A DNA stretch of 64,000 nt. It comes from VXMO01 sp965205915 (GTDB taxonomy: Bacteria; Chloroflexota; Dehalococcoidia; UBA6926). Positions 1 through 7,888 of this stretch are shown here, one piece after another. The stretch is taken from NCBI GenBank assembly GCA_965205915.1, contig OZ242191.1, forward strand, positions 1 through 64,000, written 5' to 3'. Position 1 is the first letter of the stretch, and each line of letters opens with the position of its first letter. Under the pieces are notes generated by a model. It ran no database searches, was not told the origin of the DNA, and worked only from the letters and a program-made list of their open reading frames with translations. The position numbers and the translations under genes were made by a program.

Positions 1-1439
1 ACAGTGAGAGTGTAGAGATCCGCCGAATCACGGATGAGGCCGGCTGCGAGAAACTGCGCGACCAGGGATTCGCCGACGCCATCGATGTCCATGGCAGGGC
101 GGCTGACGTAGTGCTTGATGAGCTCTTCGCTCTGAGCGGGGCAGGCGGGGTTTATGCAGCGGTGGATGGCCTCGCCTTCACGCCGCACAACGCTCTCACC
201 GCATACAGGGCACGCCTCCGGCATTGTGAATTCGCTTTCGGCGCCTGTGCGGGCATCTGTGACGGGGCCAAGCACTTTAGGAATCACTTCACCGGCGCGT
301 TGAACAGTGACAATATCGCCTATGCGGATATCGCGTTCGCGGATGTAGTCCTCATTGTGCAGGGTCGCGCGTTGGACAGTGACCCCGCTGACCTGCACCG
401 GCTCAAGGATGGCGTAGGGATTGAGCGCCCCCGTGCGTCCGACGTTGATTTCGATCTTGTTGAGGCGCGTAGTGGCTTGTTCGGCGGGGTACTTGGAGGC
501 GATGGCCCATCTTGGTTCACGACCAACGACACCAAGCAGGCGTTGGAGTTTGAAAGAGTTGACCTTGATGACGACGCCGTCGGTGCCGTAGTTGAGGGAT
601 TCGCGTTGTTCGAGTGCGCCACGGTAGAACTGAACTGCCTCTGTGAGGGTGGCAGCATTGCGGTTGTCCGGGTTGACCTTAAAGCCCATCCGGCCTAGCC
701 ATTCCAGGGTCTCCGACTGCGTTTCAGGCACATCGCCCTCCGCCCATCCGAGTGAATAAACATACAGTTCCAGCGGGCGGGATGCTGTTATTTGAGGTTC
801 AAGCTGTCGGACGGAGCCGGCGGCAGTGTTGCGCGGGTTGGCATACATTCGCTCGCCGCGTTCTTCCCGTTCTCGATTTAATTCTTCGAACTTGTCTATT
901 GGAAAGACAATCTCGCCGCGCACTTCAAAGCGGGGTGGGACGTTGGATCCGGAGACGCTGAGCGGGATGCTGCGGACGGTGCGGAGGTTGGTCGTGACGT
1001 CCTCGCCCTCAACGCCTGTTCCGCGCGTTGCGCCGCGCACGAGCTGACCATTTTCGTATGTCAGCGCGACGGCCAGGCCGTCGTATTTCAGTTCGCAATA
1101 GTAGTCGATGGTCTCGCCGGGGATGAGGTTCATCACGCGACGTTCCCACGCCTCAAGCTCTTCGTCGTTAAAGACGTTGCCGAGACTCAGGAGAGGAACG
1201 GGATGGCGGACGGTCTGAAAGCGTTCCGACGGCTCGCCGGAGACGCGCTGGGTGGGGGAGTCTGAGGTGATGAGGACGGGGTGGAGTTCTTCAAGACGAC
1301 GTAGTTCGCGCAGCAGGCCGTCGTATTCGCCGTCCGAGATTTCGGGACTGTCGAGGACGTAGTAGAGATGGTCGTGGCGACGAATAAGGTCGCGCAGCCG
1401 CGCGACCTGTTCTTTAGCCTGGTCAGGTGATGTTGTCAC
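1..1439 (-). CDS. ligA: NAD-dependent DNA ligase LigA (N-terminal 479 codons, runs off the window)
   Basis: Seals nicks in duplex DNA in replication and repair, using NAD+ to adenylate an active-site lysine. The reverse-strand frame opens at a GTG (1439) preceded by GGAG and stays open to the window edge, so the C-terminal HhH/BRCT part is missing. Visible are the Ia-type start (HDHLYYVLDSPEISDGEYD), the adenylation motif KYDG with K118 (K115 in E. coli), the OB-fold region, and the four-cysteine zinc finger (CPVCG ... CINPACP) at about residues 410-435, followed by the start of the helix-hairpin-helix region. It lies 49 bp downstream of serA on the same strand. The family assignment is secure; the only incompleteness is the window boundary. 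Confidence 0.95.
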   Translation of the reverse strand, partial: MTTSPDQAKEQVARLRDLIRRHDHLYYVLDSPEISDGEYDGLLRELRRLEELHPVLITSDSPTQRVSGEPSERFQTVRHPVPLLSLGNVFNDEELEAWERRVMNLIPGETIDYYCELKYDGLAVALTYENGQLVRGATRGTGVEGEDVTTNLRTVRSIPLSVSGSNVPPRFEVRGEIVFPIDKFEELNREREERGERMYANPRNTAAGSVRQLEPQITASRPLELYVYSLGWAEGDVPETQSETLEWLGRMGFKVNPDNRNAATLTEAVQFYRGALEQRESLNYGTDGVVIKVNSFKLQRLLGVVGREPRWAIASKYPAEQATTRLNKIEINVGRTGALNPYAILEPVQVSGVTVQRATLHNEDYIRERDIRIGDIVTVQRAGEVIPKVLGPVTDARTGAESEFTMPEACPVCGESVVRREGEAIHRCINPACPAQSEELIKHYVSRPAMDIDGVGESLVAQFLAAGLIRDSADLYTLT

Positions 1440-1488
1440 TGTTCCACTCCACGCCCGGCTTCACTGCCGACGCGCGACACCATCCAGC

Positions 1489-3072
1489 TTACAGATTCAC
1501 CACACGCACGGCCTCAACGCCATCGATGCCGACGATTGCCGCGATGTGCTCCTGTTCAGGCGATTCGTCGATGTTTACGACGGTGAGGGCAGGGCCGCGC
1601 ATGGATTCACGGCTGACGTGCAGGGAGGCGATGTTGATGTTGTTTGCGCCGGTGACGGTGCCGATTGCGCCCAACATGCCGGGGCGATCCGTGTGGCTGA
1701 TGATCATCCAGTGGCCGCCGGTCGGCACGATCCCGACGTGGTAGCCGTTGACGCGGACGATTTCCGGTTGGCCACGCTCCGTGAGGGTTGCTCCGACAGC
1801 CGTTTCGCCCGTGGAGGTCTGCACGTCAAGGCTGACCAGGTTTGTGTAGGGCGGCGTCTGATCCGTCTCCTTGCTCTGCTGAACATGGATGCCACGGCGC
1901 TGCGCCTCAGTTCCGGCGTTGACGATATTGATTCGCATTCCCGCGCCGGTCTGGAGAAAGCCGCTGAGCACAGTGGCGGCAAGGATGTCTGTTGCAAGTT
2001 CGGCGACTGTGCCCCGGAATGAGATCGACAGGCGCTCAGGTTGGCCGTCCGCGAGTTGCGACGCAAGGCGACCGACAACGAGCGCAAGGGGGATGTATGG
2101 GGCGAGTTCAGCGGCGGTTTCGGGCGGGACGAGTGGGGCGTTGACGGCGTAGCGGGGGGCGCGGCCCTCGAAGACGTCGATCATCTGGTCCGCCACTTCT
2201 CGCGCCACGTTTGACTGTGCCTCTTCGGTTGAGGCCCCGAGGTGCGGTGTCACGACGACGTTGGGGTGGCGAAAGAGCGGACTGTCCTCCGGCGGCTCCG
2301 TGATGAACACGTCGAGTGCGGCACCGCCGATTCGCCCGTCCTCGATGGCCTTGTGCAGCGCGTCTTCGTCTACCAGACCGCCGCGCGCGCAGTTGATCAA
2401 GATTGCGCCAGACTTCATCTGGGAAAGCTCAGGCTCGCCGATGAGGCGGCGTGTGGAGTCTGTCATTGGCGTGTGGAGCGTTATGAAATCGGACTGCTCA
2501 AAGATTGTGGGCAGAGTGACGATTTCCGCGCCGAGATGACGCCCGTGCTCCTCGGCGACAAAGGGGTCGTAGCCGATGATGCGCATCTCAAATGCGGCGG
2601 CGCGTCGCGCGACCTCTGAGCCTATACGGCCAAGCCCGACGATTCCCAGCGTTTTTCCGCGCAGTTCGGTGCCGAGGAACTTGCGGCGGTTCCACTCGCC
2701 ACCCGCGAGCGAGGAATGCGCCTGCGGCACATGGCGCGCCACGGAGAGCATCATGGCCAGCGTGTGCTCGGCTGCGGAGATCGTGTTGGATGACGGGGCG
2801 TTGACGACGATGACGCCGTGGGCGGTTGCTGCTTCAAGATTGATGTTGTCGTATCCGACACCGGCGCGGCCAACGACCTGTAGCTTTTTGGCCGCTTCCA
2901 GGACTCGTGAAGTTACCTGCGTTTCGCTGCGGACAATCAGGCCGTCATAGTCGCCGATAGCTGCGACAAGCTCATCCTCAGAAAGGCCTAGGCGTGTATC
3001 TGCGTCGACGCTCTGCGCGGCGAGAATCTGCGCGCCGTCCGGCGCGATAGGGTCGGCAATGAGTACTCGCAT
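1489..3072 (-). CDS. serA: D-3-phosphoglycerate dehydrogenase
   Basis: First step of serine synthesis: NAD-dependent oxidation of 3-phosphoglycerate to 3-phosphohydroxypyruvate. The 527-residue length matches the long SerA type. An N-terminal substrate-binding lobe is followed by the NAD fold (GLGRIGSEVARR, about 150), the INCARGGLVDE motif (about 230) and the PHLGAS motif that contains the catalytic His. An intervening regulatory domain and a C-terminal ACT domain (HTDRPGMLGAIGTVTG, about 460) follow, the latter suggesting serine feedback. The gene starts 6 bp after the stop of a class V aminotransferase, so the two are probably co-transcribed and perform successive reactions. Confidence 0.95.
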   Translation of the reverse strand: MRVLIADPIAPDGAQILAAQSVDADTRLGLSEDELVAAIGDYDGLIVRSETQVTSRVLEAAKKLQVVGRAGVGYDNINLEAATAHGVIVVNAPSSNTISAAEHTLAMMLSVARHVPQAHSSLAGGEWNRRKFLGTELRGKTLGIVGLGRIGSEVARRAAAFEMRIIGYDPFVAEEHGRHLGAEIVTLPTIFEQSDFITLHTPMTDSTRRLIGEPELSQMKSGAILINCARGGLVDEDALHKAIEDGRIGGAALDVFITEPPEDSPLFRHPNVVVTPHLGASTEEAQSNVAREVADQMIDVFEGRAPRYAVNAPLVPPETAAELAPYIPLALVVGRLASQLADGQPERLSISFRGTVAELATDILAATVLSGFLQTGAGMRINIVNAGTEAQRRGIHVQQSKETDQTPPYTNLVSLDVQTSTGETAVGATLTERGQPEIVRVNGYHVGIVPTGGHWMIISHTDRPGMLGAIGTVTGANNINIASLHVSRESMRGPALTVVNIDESPEQEHIAAIVGIDGVEAVRVVNL

Positions 3073-3078
3073 TGCCGC

Positions 3079-4179
3079 TTAAGCCGTCGCCGTGGCGGGG
3101 GCGAATCCCACTTGTTGGAGCGCTCTACCAAGCACGTCTACCGCCTCATCCAACTCCTCGTCCGGCATGTGGCCGAGGTGGCCGATGCGGAAAATGGAGT
3201 CGGACAATCTCGCCTGGCCACCTGCCAGCACGACGCCCATATCGGCGGCGGCTTTTCGGATGTCCGCAACGGCTAACCCATCGGGGCACGTGATGGCGGT
3301 TACGGTGTCGGAAGCGTATGCCTCATCGTCCGGGAACAGGGACAAGCCGAGCGCTTTCACTCCTGAGCGAACACGCTCGCCTGCGGCGTGGTGGCGTGCA
3401 TGGATTGCCGGCAGGCCCTCATCGAGCAGTTGTCCGAGTGAGGCATCGAGAGCGTAGAAGATGGGGATGGCGGGCGTCCAGGGTGTCTGGCTGCGCGCCG
3501 CGTAGTCGCGCGCTTGCTTTAGATCAAAGTAGAACTTCGGCATCGTGGATTTCTCGACGGCATCCCACGCTCGTGGACTGAGGCTGATCATGGCGAGGCC
3601 GGGCGGGGCCATCCATCCCTTTTGGGAGCCGGTGATGACGACGTCGATGCCCCATTCGTCCATCGGGCAGGGGAGGGAGCCGAGGCTTGATACCGCGTCG
3701 ACGATGAGCAGCTTGTCGCGCTGCTTGACCACCTGCGCGATTTCTTGCAGGGGATTGGTAACGCCGGTTGAGGTCTCGTTGTGGGTGATGATGACGGTGG
3801 TTACGCCCGGGTTTGCATCAAGGGACGCGGCGACGGATTCAGAGGTGGCTGCCTGTCCCCATTCGACATGCTGCCAGCGGACATCCGCGCCGAATGTCTC
3901 GGCGATCCGGCCAATCCGAGTGCCAAATGCGCCTATTTCGATGGCCAGGACGGGCTCTCCGGGGGAGAGCGTGTTGACGACGGCGGCCTCAAGTCCGCCG
4001 GAGCCTGACGAGGTGAGCATCAGGATGTCATTTTGTGTTTCGAATAGGTTCTGCAACCGCGTGCTGACGCGGTCGTAGATCTCACGGAAGAATGGGCCGC
4101 GGTGGTCAATCATGGGTTGCGCCAGGGATTGGAGAATATCCTGCGGGATTGGTGTTGGGCCGGGTGTGCGTAGATTCAC
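3079..4179 (-). CDS. class V PLP aminotransferase (alanine-glyoxylate / serine-pyruvate / phosphoserine type)
   Basis: PLP enzyme of the alanine-glyoxylate aminotransferase family, 366 residues. The start is set at GTG 4179 because AGGAG lies 7 bases upstream; a TTG two codons earlier is too close to that site. Features are the N-terminal TPGPTPIP, the phosphate-cup segment SGSGGLEAAV (about 60), and the Schiff-base lysine K187 in GSQKGWMAPPG. Its position directly ahead of serA suggests that it supplies the transamination step of serine synthesis in place of a canonical SerC, but the alternative of glyoxylate or serine-pyruvate transamination cannot be excluded from sequence. Confidence 0.88.
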   Translation of the reverse strand: MNLRTPGPTPIPQDILQSLAQPMIDHRGPFFREIYDRVSTRLQNLFETQNDILMLTSSGSGGLEAAVVNTLSPGEPVLAIEIGAFGTRIGRIAETFGADVRWQHVEWGQAATSESVAASLDANPGVTTVIITHNETSTGVTNPLQEIAQVVKQRDKLLIVDAVSSLGSLPCPMDEWGIDVVITGSQKGWMAPPGLAMISLSPRAWDAVEKSTMPKFYFDLKQARDYAARSQTPWTPAIPIFYALDASLGQLLDEGLPAIHARHHAAGERVRSGVKALGLSLFPDDEAYASDTVTAITCPDGLAVADIRKAAADMGVVLAGGQARLSDSIFRIGHLGHMPDEELDEAVDVLGRALQQVGFAPATATA

Positions 4180-4263
4180 GTACAAGCTCCTATGACGCTG
4201 GAATCTTTTGTTGTTTGGGCGCGGTGGCGGGTTGAGTTGTTCCCTTCACGCGTCCTTGTTTCA

Positions 4264-4269
4264 AGTATA
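4264..4269 (-). promoter_or_regulatory. candidate -10 element (TATACT) upstream of the aminotransferase-serA unit
   Basis: The reverse strand reads TATACT here, about 80 bases before the GTG start, inside the 141-bp gap after ribF. No convincing -35 hexamer is seen at the expected distance, so this is only a candidate. Confidence 0.3.
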
Positions 4270-4320
4270 GAGGAACGCGACGGCGCCAGGAATACGCGGG
4301 GACGGAATTAGAGGGCGGAA

Positions 4321-5250
4321 TTAACGGTTGCGGGCGAAATAATCGCGGGTCTGCTGGACGTCCTTATGGATCTGCTCGACGAGGGCGTCAACGGTTGTGA
4401 ATGTTTCTTCGCCACGGAGGCGGGTCAGAAACTCGACGTCAATCGTGCGGCCGTAGATGTCTTCGTCAAAGTCGAGGATGTGGGTTTCAATCATGCGCTC
4501 GGCGTCATTGAACGTTGGGTTGTCGCCGACGTTGGTGACTGATTCCAGCACTCGTTCTCCGAGATGGGCGCGTGTGACGTAGATGCCGTCGGCAGGAACT
4601 GCACGACGCGCGGGAACGCTGATGTTGGCTGTTGGAAATCCGAGATCTTTACCGCGGTGGTGACCCTCGACAACGACGCCGGAAAGGGAGTAGGGGCGGG
4701 CGAGCATTTCGTTGGCCGTATCCAGGTCGCCATTTTCGATAATCAGACGGCGAATGACGGAACTGCCGACGCGCTCGCCACCATCCCGCAATTCTTCCAA
4801 TGGAAGCACTGCGAATCCGAGTTCTGCGCCAATTTCCGTCAGCACGGGTATCGTCCCTTCGCGGCGGCGGCCCATTGCAAAGTCGGGGCCGACAACGAGG
4901 CGGCGCAGGGAAAGGACGTCCACGAGTTGTTTGGCGAAATCCATCGCGCCGACGCCAGCCAATTCGAGGTCGAAGGTTACGGGGACGACGAAATCAGCGC
5001 CGGCCTCTTTCAGTAGGCTAATGCGCTCTTCAAGGCCGGAGAGATAGGCGACGGGAGAATCGGGCCGAAACACTTCACGCGGCGTGGACGTAAAGGTGAC
5101 GACACCGGCCTGCAAGCCGTTTTCCGCGGCCTCCTGCGCCACGCGCGAGATGATATGGCGGTGGCCGCGATGGACGCCGTCAAAGGTGCCGATGGTGAGA
5201 ACGGCGCCGGACGATGTCCGGGCGCGTTCGATTTCGTCAAACGCTTTCAC
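4321..5250 (-). CDS. ribF: bifunctional riboflavin kinase / FAD synthetase
   Basis: Converts riboflavin to FMN and then FAD. The 309-residue length is typical. The N-terminal FAD synthetase half carries TIGTFDGVHRGHRHII (about 19-34), the nucleotidyltransferase HxGH-type motif. The C-terminal riboflavin kinase half carries GHHRGKDLGFPTANI (about 195-210) and the TNVGDNPTF segment. GTG start at 5250. It lies 12 bp downstream of aroH in a same-strand gene string (CPBP-trpA-aroH-ribF). Confidence 0.95.
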   Translation of the reverse strand: MKAFDEIERARTSSGAVLTIGTFDGVHRGHRHIISRVAQEAAENGLQAGVVTFTSTPREVFRPDSPVAYLSGLEERISLLKEAGADFVVPVTFDLELAGVGAMDFAKQLVDVLSLRRLVVGPDFAMGRRREGTIPVLTEIGAELGFAVLPLEELRDGGERVGSSVIRRLIIENGDLDTANEMLARPYSLSGVVVEGHHRGKDLGFPTANISVPARRAVPADGIYVTRAHLGERVLESVTNVGDNPTFNDAERMIETHILDFDEDIYGRTIDVEFLTRLRGEETFTTVDALVEQIHKDVQQTRDYFARNR

Positions 5251-5262
5251 AGGGGAATGCTC

Positions 5263-5643
5263 TCAATTGCCCTGCGGCTCGATGCCGCGGGAACGAAGAT
5301 TGCTGGCGTCACGCAGATAGACAAATTTCATCTCTTCCTGTTGCTTGTCGCTGTTAATGTGGATCAGGACGCGGATACAGCGTTTGGCGGCGTCCGGCAC
5401 GGCCATCTCAGTCGCGGTCATCAAGGCCACGTGCGTCCATCCCAGCCGAACGCGGGCGACCTCAGCAGGGAAAGCGGCGGTGAGATCAGGCGTGACCGTG
5501 AAGGAGGCCGATGCGACGTCCGCCGGATCGATCTCATTCTCGGAGCAGAGTTGGCGGAGGAGCTCTTCCGTGGCATCGAGGATGGCGTCCCGAGTATCAG
5601 ATTCCGCCGTCGTTGCCCCCCGAATACCGCGCACGGCAGTCAT
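5263..5643 (-). CDS. aroH: chorismate mutase, AroH type
   Basis: Monofunctional chorismate mutase of the trimeric Bacillus AroH class, which rearranges chorismate to prephenate for Phe/Tyr synthesis. It is 126 residues long with the family landmarks VRGIRGATT at the N-terminus, ENEIDPADVASASFTVT in the middle, LTAAFPAEVAR, GWTHVALM and the RCIRVLIHIN active-site strand near the C-terminus. The ATG overlaps the trpA stop in an ATGA arrangement, indicating translational coupling, so phenylalanine/tyrosine and tryptophan branch enzymes are made together. Confidence 0.93.
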   Translation of the reverse strand: MTAVRGIRGATTAESDTRDAILDATEELLRQLCSENEIDPADVASASFTVTPDLTAAFPAEVARVRLGWTHVALMTATEMAVPDAAKRCIRVLIHINSDKQQEEMKFVYLRDASNLRSRGIEPQGN

Positions 5644-6479
5644 AAGCTCCCCCCGGATGGTTGCGAGATTGCGGACCCTTCGGCGCGCCGCGCGGCCTCT
5701 GCAAGGCTCCGCACATAGTTTCCCACAACTTCGGCTCGTTCTGACGGAGCGGTTTCTCCCATGATGTTGACCATCGCGCTGCCGATGGCGACGCCATCCA
5801 CGATTGACGCGACTGAGGCGACGTGCTCCGGCCTTGAGATGCCGAATCCGAGGACAAGAGGAACGTTGGTGTGGGCGCGGACCCTGGCTATGAGGTCAGG
5901 CACGTTCGCAGATACGGAATCTCTTGCGCCGGTTACACCGGTGAGACTGACACAGTAGACGAAACCACGCGCTCGCTCACTGATTAATCTGATCCGCTCT
6001 TCGGGGCTTGTGGGCGCGACCATATAGATCAAATCGAGGCCGTGCTGAGAGATAACTTCATCAAGAGGCCCCGATTCTTCGGGAGGCAGATCGGGAACGA
6101 TGAGGCCGTCCGCGCCGGCTTTTGCAGCATCCTGCGCCAACCTGTCGATACCGTACTGGAAGAAAGGGTTGTAGTACCCCATGAGGATTATCGGTGTCTT
6201 GGGAAATTCCGCGCGGATTTTCGCCGTGGTTTCGAGGCAGGTTTGCAGTGTGACTCCATTGTTGAGCGCGGCTGTTGAGCTTTTCTGGATTGTCGCGCCG
6301 TCCGCCAATGGATCACTGAAGGGGACGCCAAGCTCTATGAGGTCCGCCCCGGCGCGGATCGCGGCACGAATTCCCTCAAGCGTGGCGTCAACGTCCGGAT
6401 AGCCCACGGTGAAGTAGGGGGCGATTGCTGCGCGGCCCTGTTCGCGGGCGCGCTGAAAGGCTGCTGCTATCCGCCCCAC
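5640..6479 (-). CDS. trpA: tryptophan synthase alpha subunit
   Basis: Cleaves indole-3-glycerol phosphate to indole and glyceraldehyde-3-phosphate; indole normally channels to TrpB. The start is GTG 6479 (VGRIAAAFQRARE), giving 279 residues, the normal family size; the open frame continues upstream but that part is the out-of-frame end of the CPBP gene. The catalytic Glu and Asp lie in LIELGVPFSDPLADGATIQ (about 47-65), and the phosphate loop in GFGISRPEHV (about 210). It overlaps the CPBP stop by 13 bases and the aroH start by 4. No trpB is visible in the window. Confidence 0.95.
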   Translation of the reverse strand: MGRIAAAFQRAREQGRAAIAPYFTVGYPDVDATLEGIRAAIRAGADLIELGVPFSDPLADGATIQKSSTAALNNGVTLQTCLETTAKIRAEFPKTPIILMGYYNPFFQYGIDRLAQDAAKAGADGLIVPDLPPEESGPLDEVISQHGLDLIYMVAPTSPEERIRLISERARGFVYCVSLTGVTGARDSVSANVPDLIARVRAHTNVPLVLGFGISRPEHVASVASIVDGVAIGSAMVNIMGETAPSERAEVVGNYVRSLAEAARRAEGSAISQPSGGSL

Positions 6480-7360
6480 GTCTGTACTGCCAACGCCGCT
6501 ACTGCCACTGCGTTGTAGCCCGCGTGTGTAATGATGCTGCTCCAAAGATTGCCTGTCCATCGGTATATGCCCAAGAGAATCATACCCACAACGGCAATGG
6601 GAATGATGATGGCGGGATCGATGTGGGCAATTCCAAAGACAACTGATGTGAGTAAGGCAGCAGGCAGAATGGCCATCGTACGCCGCAGGGCCTGGTACAT
6701 GAATCCGCGGAAGAAGATTTCTTCGACGAGTGGCGCGACGATGACGGCGGAGATTGCGATGATGGCGAACGAAATGGGATCGGCCGCCCATTCACGGGGC
6801 AAATCACTGGGTATGAGAAAGTCGATCCCGAGCTGCTTAACGAGCAGTGTGTAGCCGACAACTGCCGATTGTGCGATGGCCACTCCAAAGATGACGATGA
6901 TGGTGGTGGAAATTGGTTTGACACGCCGGAAGCCTAACAGCGCCCATCGCCCGCCTCTCGGCCTGACAGCGAAGAACCAGACCGTGAGGAGCATCGACCC
7001 ATGCAGAAGTATGGCGGCGACCAGAATGACGACATGCTCACCCCATCCGTCGATAGCCACAACCTCAACAAGACCGAGAATCGCTGCAATCGCCGCGCCA
7101 AAGACTACGGCGACCACAACCAGCGATATGACAACGTGGCGCGTCGTCCACGGAACCTGTGGCCTTGTGGCGCGTCTCCGCCTCGGAGGCGCGGGAACTT
7201 CGCGAGGCGGAGTTGCGGCGAGGCGCTCAGCGGCGTATTTCAGGGCAATGGAGACGGCGATCACAATAATCAGTAGCAGAACCAGGCGGCGGACGCTGGG
7301 TGCAAGAACGAGTTTCAGTGAACTATAGAAAAGCGTCAGCAAATTAAGCACAATGCTCAC
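6467..7360 (-). CDS. CPBP-family intramembrane metalloprotease (CAAX protease-like)
   Basis: Polytopic membrane protein of 297 residues with about eight hydrophobic segments. The Rce1/CPBP signatures are clear: EEIFFRGF (EExxxR, about 213-220) and FGIAHIDP (FxxxH, about 248), which supply the glutamates and histidine of the active site. The substrate is unknown. The cytoplasmic linker after the first two helices is Pro/Arg rich. GTG start after a GAGG. Its last 13 bases overlap the trpA start, so it is the first gene of the trpA-aroH-ribF string. Confidence 0.88.
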   Translation of the reverse strand: MSIVLNLLTLFYSSLKLVLAPSVRRLVLLLIIVIAVSIALKYAAERLAATPPREVPAPPRRRRATRPQVPWTTRHVVISLVVVAVVFGAAIAAILGLVEVVAIDGWGEHVVILVAAILLHGSMLLTVWFFAVRPRGGRWALLGFRRVKPISTTIIVIFGVAIAQSAVVGYTLLVKQLGIDFLIPSDLPREWAADPISFAIIAISAVIVAPLVEEIFFRGFMYQALRRTMAILPAALLTSVVFGIAHIDPAIIIPIAVVGMILLGIYRWTGNLWSSIITHAGYNAVAVAALAVQTWGG

Positions 7361-7437
7361 CTGCCTCAGAAGGCATTATTTGGGGGAGTAACGAGTGAGC
7401 GCGGTGTTGGTAGCGATGCGGCAATCGCACCATGCGC

Positions 7438-7821
7438 TCAGCGCTCGCCCGGCCCGCTGGGGTAGAGGCGACGGTATTCATTTAGCAACTTGGCTATCAC
7501 ACCGGCGCGATCCGCGAGAGCGAGAGCATCCTGGTAGAGAAGTTGACGTCCATGCTCAGTGATCTGGTAGGTGCGGCGGGAGGGGCCGGGGCCGCTCTGT
7601 CGCACCCATTCGGAAGTGACGGCGCCGGATTTTTCGAGACGCCTGAGTCCACGATAGAGGTTTCCGACATCGGCCTTGCCGGGGAGGTAGCCACGTTCCT
7701 GTAGAGCTTCTAGTAGGGCATAGCCGTGCTGCGGTCCTTCTGACAGGATCAGGAGAACGGCGGGCTGCACAAGGCCCCACATCGGGGATGCTCTGGACTC
7801 TGCTTCTGCCGGTGCCGTCAT
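7438..7821 (-). CDS. PadR-family transcriptional regulator
   Basis: Small winged-helix regulator, 127 residues. The PadR core is seen in LLILSEGPQHGYALLEAL (about 17-35), GNLYRGLRRLEKSGAVTSEW (about 57-76) and YQITEHGRQLL (about 93-104), with a short C-terminal dimerisation helix. GAGG precedes the ATG. It lies upstream of, and on the same strand as, the CPBP gene with a 77-bp gap; its target is not evident. Confidence 0.88.
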   Translation of the reverse strand: MTAPAEAESRASPMWGLVQPAVLLILSEGPQHGYALLEALQERGYLPGKADVGNLYRGLRRLEKSGAVTSEWVRQSGPGPSRRTYQITEHGRQLLYQDALALADRAGVIAKLLNEYRRLYPSGPGER

Positions 7822-7888
7822 GTTGCCTCGCTGTTTGCCTCACGCAATCTTATGTAGCGTCTTGGCCTCACGTCAAAGGTTTTTCTGA

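Noticed and set aside
111..698. Plus-strand open frames in 1-1.4 kb
   Set aside because: They are antisense to ligA, whose reverse-strand frame carries all the expected motifs.
5640..6791. A 383-residue TrpA with a long N-terminal extension
   Set aside because: The extra 104 codons are the antisense-phase reading of the CPBP gene; GTG 6479 gives the family length.
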